Positions 61,858-64,000 of a DNA stretch of 64,000 nucleotides are shown one piece after another (position 1 is the stretch's first letter; each line of letters begins with the position of its first letter). This stretch comes from Planctomycetota bacterium (GTDB lineage Bacteria; Planctomycetota; UBA1135; UBA2386). The notes beneath the pieces are model-generated. The model searched no databases and was not told the DNA's origin. It saw only the letters and a list, made by a program, of their open reading frames with translations. Location of the stretch: NCBI GenBank assembly GCA_020638735.1, contig JACKHZ010000010.1, forward strand, positions 434,001 to 498,000, written 5' to 3'. A program made the translations under genes and the position numbers.

Positions 61858-62834
61858 TTGACCACCTCCTTGCCGCCGCGCTGCACCATCGGCAGCAGCT
61901 GCGTCACCGAGTCGTCGACGATCCACGTCTCCGCCAGCGTCGGCAGCACGTCGGCCATCGTCTCCAGGTAGAGGCGTTGCCGGGTCACCTCGGGCGCCTT
62001 CAGGTACTCGGTGAGCACCGCCTGGAACGCCGCCGCGTCGCCGCGCGCCTCGTTGATGCGCTTCAGCTTGTAGCCCTCGGCCTCGCTGATCTTCTGCTCG
62101 GCTTCACCGGCTGCGCGCGGCACGACCTTGTTGTACTCGCCGTTGGCGACGTTGATCATGTTCTCGCGGTCCTGCTGCGCCTTGTTGACCTCGTTGAACG
62201 ACGCCTGCACCGGCTGCGGCGGGTCGACGTTCTTGAGCTGCAGCTGGTCGATCTTGACACCCAGCTGGTAGTCGGTCGCGAGCTCGCGCAGGCGTTGCAG
62301 CGCGCGCTCCTCGATCTCCTGGCGGCCGATGGTGATGACCTCGTCGACCGTGCGGTCGCCGATCACCTCGCGCATCACCGCCTCGCTGAGGTCGCGCAGC
62401 GTCTGGCCGGGCGAGCGCACGTGGAACAGGAACAACTTCGGGTCGTCGATGCGGTACTGCACGACCCACTCGACCTGCGCCGCGTTGAGGTCGCCGGTCA
62501 CCATGCTCTCCTCGAGGGCCTGCTCCCGCCGGTCCGCGACCTGGTCCTCGTTGGTGAAGTCCGGCGTGCCGAAGCCGAACTCGAGCTTCAGCAGGCGCTT
62601 GACCGGCACGACCTCGACCGTGTCGATGCCGAACGGCAGCTTGAAGTGCAGGCCCGACTCGGTGGTCGTCGAGTAGCGGCCGAAGCGCAGCACGACGCCC
62701 TGCGAGTCCGGCGGCACGGTGTAGTAGGTCGTCATCAGCAGGATGACGACGAGCACCGCGGGGATCGCCCAGATCAGGGCCTTGAGGCGATGGGCAGCGG
62801 GCACTCCGCCGACCGACAGCTGCAGGCGAGACAT
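61854..62834 (-). CDS. hflK: HflK, FtsH-protease modulator (SPFH/band 7)
   Basis: 326 aa. One membrane helix (LIWAIPAVLVVILLMTTYY) follows a 17-residue cytoplasmic start. The SPFH domain contains GVVLRFGRYSTTTESGLHFKLPF and VEWVVQYRIDDPKLFLFHV; the coiled coil and C-terminal NVDPPQPVQASFNEVNKAQQDRENMIN are diagnostic of HflK. It is the first gene of the hflKC pair. E. coli HflK has a longer Gly-rich N-terminal region that is absent here. Confidence 0.95.
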   Translation of the reverse strand: MSRLQLSVGGVPAAHRLKALIWAIPAVLVVILLMTTYYTVPPDSQGVVLRFGRYSTTTESGLHFKLPFGIDTVEVVPVKRLLKLEFGFGTPDFTNEDQVADRREQALEESMVTGDLNAAQVEWVVQYRIDDPKLFLFHVRSPGQTLRDLSEAVMREVIGDRTVDEVITIGRQEIEERALQRLRELATDYQLGVKIDQLQLKNVDPPQPVQASFNEVNKAQQDRENMINVANGEYNKVVPRAAGEAEQKISEAEGYKLKRINEARGDAAAFQAVLTEYLKAPEVTRQRLYLETMADVLPTLAETWIVDDSVTQLLPMVQRGGKEVVK

Positions 62835-62900
62835 GGGCCGTGGTTGTACGCGGGCTGTCGGCCCCTGGCGAGCGCTTCTCGCGCTCGCCGGAGCAGCCGC

Positions 62901-62906
62901 TAGACT
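62901..62906 (+). promoter_or_regulatory. -10-like box TAGACT
   Basis: Six bases before the GTG at 62913, consistent with leaderless transcription of the FGE-fold lipoprotein gene. Confidence 0.4.
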
Positions 62907-62912
62907 GCGGCC

Positions 62913-64000
62913 GTGTTCGCGTTCGGCAAGTTCGTCCTCCTCTCCGCCCCTCTGTGGATCCTGGCCGCGTGCGGCGGGGATTCGAACAAGAACGCGCCAT
63001 CCTCCGCGGACGGTCCGGGCGGCGGCGAAGCGCACGGCGCGGCCGCGGCAGGAGCCGGCGCGCAGCAGGTCCAGCCCGGGCAGGGCGAGTTCGTCGCCTA
63101 CCGCGAGACCCTCGTCGCGGACGGCCCCGGGTTCGACCTGGTGCCGATCGCCGGCGGCACGTTCCTGATGGGCAGCCCCGCGAGCGAGCCGGGCCGCAAC
63201 GACGACGAGGGGCCGCAGGTCGAGGTCCGGCTCGAGCCGTTCTGGATGGCGTCCTGCGAGATCAGCTGGGACTGCTACGACGTGTGGAACACCGACGAGT
63301 CGCGCCCGCAGTCGAAGAAGCCCGACGGTGTGGCCCGCCCGACGCCGGCCTACATGGAGATGACGTTCGGCATGGGCCGCTTCGGCTACCCGGCGATCTG
63401 CATGTCGCACGTCGCGGCACGCCAGTACTGCAAGTGGCTCAGCGAGAAGACCGGTCACTTCTACCGGCTGCCGACCGAGGCCGAATGGGAGTATGCGTGT
63501 CGCGCCGGGACCGAGACCGCCTACTCGACCGGCGACGACCCGAAGCAGCTCGACCCCGTCGCGTGGTACGTCGACAACAGCGCGCGCTCGATCGACGGCG
63601 GGCCGCTGGAGCCGATGTACGCCAAGATCGGCACCAAGAAGCCCAACGCGTTCGGCCTGTTCGACATGCACGGCAACGTCGCCGAGTGGGTCGCCGACAA
63701 CTACCTCGCCGACGCCTACGCGCCGGCGCACGGCGCGGCGCCCCGCGTCGCTCCCTACTTCGCGCCCGAGCGCGACAGCCGCGACCGCCCGAAGCGCTTC
63801 GGCCACGTCGTGCGCGGCGGCAGCTGGCGCGACCCCGCGCCGCTGTTGCGCTCGGCGGCGCGTCGCGCGTCGGAGCCGCAGTGGAACGAGCGCGACCCGC
63901 AGGTGCCGAAGAGCTGGTGGTACCTGACCGAGGGCCAGCACGTCGGCTTCCGCGTCGTGCGGCCGCTGCGCGAGCCGACCGCCGAGGAGCGGGCGCGCTT
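62913..64000 (+). CDS. FGE/SUMF1-fold lipoprotein, partial at the 3' end of the window
   Basis: The GTG start gives MFAFGKFVLLSAPLWILAAC, a lipoprotein signal with lipobox LAAC, then a Gly/Ala linker. From about residue 78 it is a formylglycine-generating-enzyme-fold domain: GGTFLMGSPASEPGRNDDEGP, FWMASCEISWDCY, YRLPTEAEWEYACRAGTET, NAFGLFDMHGNVAEW and HVVRGGSWRDPAPLLRSAARRAS, ending GFRVVRPLRE. The Cys pair that makes true FGE catalytic is not in the GSWRD...RSAARR segment, so this is more likely a ligand-binding relative. The frame runs off the window at residue 362 without a stop. Confidence 0.85.
   Translation, partial: MFAFGKFVLLSAPLWILAACGGDSNKNAPSSADGPGGGEAHGAAAAGAGAQQVQPGQGEFVAYRETLVADGPGFDLVPIAGGTFLMGSPASEPGRNDDEGPQVEVRLEPFWMASCEISWDCYDVWNTDESRPQSKKPDGVARPTPAYMEMTFGMGRFGYPAICMSHVAARQYCKWLSEKTGHFYRLPTEAEWEYACRAGTETAYSTGDDPKQLDPVAWYVDNSARSIDGGPLEPMYAKIGTKKPNAFGLFDMHGNVAEWVADNYLADAYAPAHGAAPRVAPYFAPERDSRDRPKRFGHVVRGGSWRDPAPLLRSAARRASEPQWNERDPQVPKSWWYLTEGQHVGFRVVRPLREPTAEERAR

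Overview
The window is about 70% GC and almost fully coding, with genes on both strands and no gene-free stretch over about 250 bases. I infer a member of the Planctomycetota. The reasons are many exported proteins of unknown function with bacterial signal peptides, a Ser/Thr kinase with a TPR tail, a Sel1-repeat protein, a sulfatase-modifying-factor-fold lipoprotein, a sigma-54 response regulator, a Kelch protein with a C-terminal beta domain common in planctomycete exported proteins, and a bacterial histone-deacetylase homologue. No rRNA, tRNA, CRISPR array, prophage or insertion sequence was seen.

Layout. 0-13 kb: exported or lipid-anchored proteins of unknown role, a double-length ThyX-like protein, a YhcG/DUF1016 nuclease flanked by a 61-bp direct repeat, and a lower-GC patch at 10.56-12.09 kb. 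13-27 kb: a GT-C membrane glycosyltransferase, a Sel1 protein, thioredoxin reductase, an N-formylglutamate amidohydrolase homologue, CorA, a second alpha/alpha-toroid protein related to the one at 8.8 kb, a methyltransferase and a DinB-fold protein. 27-29.3 kb: a membrane protein/DCC/TetR operon with two palindromic operators, then a DUF433/DUF5615 toxin-antitoxin pair. 29.4-34 kb: a three-subunit molybdenum hydroxylase whose FAD subunit carries the four-cysteine loop of 4-hydroxybenzoyl-CoA reductase. 34-42 kb: an AAA/DUF4143 ATPase behind an inverted repeat, a TPR kinase, a HEAT-like protein, a histone-deacetylase homologue and a Kelch protein. 42-46.5 kb: a sensor kinase and NtrC-type regulator between two secreted DUF2202 (ferritin-like) proteins. 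46.5-52.5 kb: SpoU-type methyltransferase, RarA, DUF72, a lipoprotein, a receiver-CheX fusion and aminopeptidase P. 52.5-57.6 kb: part of an exopolysaccharide locus. 57.7-64 kb: a salicylyl-CoA-hydroxylase-like fusion enzyme, a Tat-exported TIM barrel, HflK/HflC and a truncated FGE-fold lipoprotein.

The best candidate for an undescribed system is the 42.2-46.5 kb locus. Both DUF2202 genes have a sigma-54-like -24/-12 element and, 115-120 bp before the start codon, the same tandem motif TGCGCA-N5-TGCGCA. One DUF2202 gene overlaps the kinase gene, which overlaps the regulator gene. This suggests a closed, self-activating sigma-54 circuit controlling two exported ferritin-like proteins.

A second window-wide pattern is a TAnnnT -10-like box 6-11 bases before the start codon of many genes, usually without a Shine-Dalgarno sequence, which points to frequent leaderless transcription. 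Functions are inferred by reading the sequences; no database search was run.
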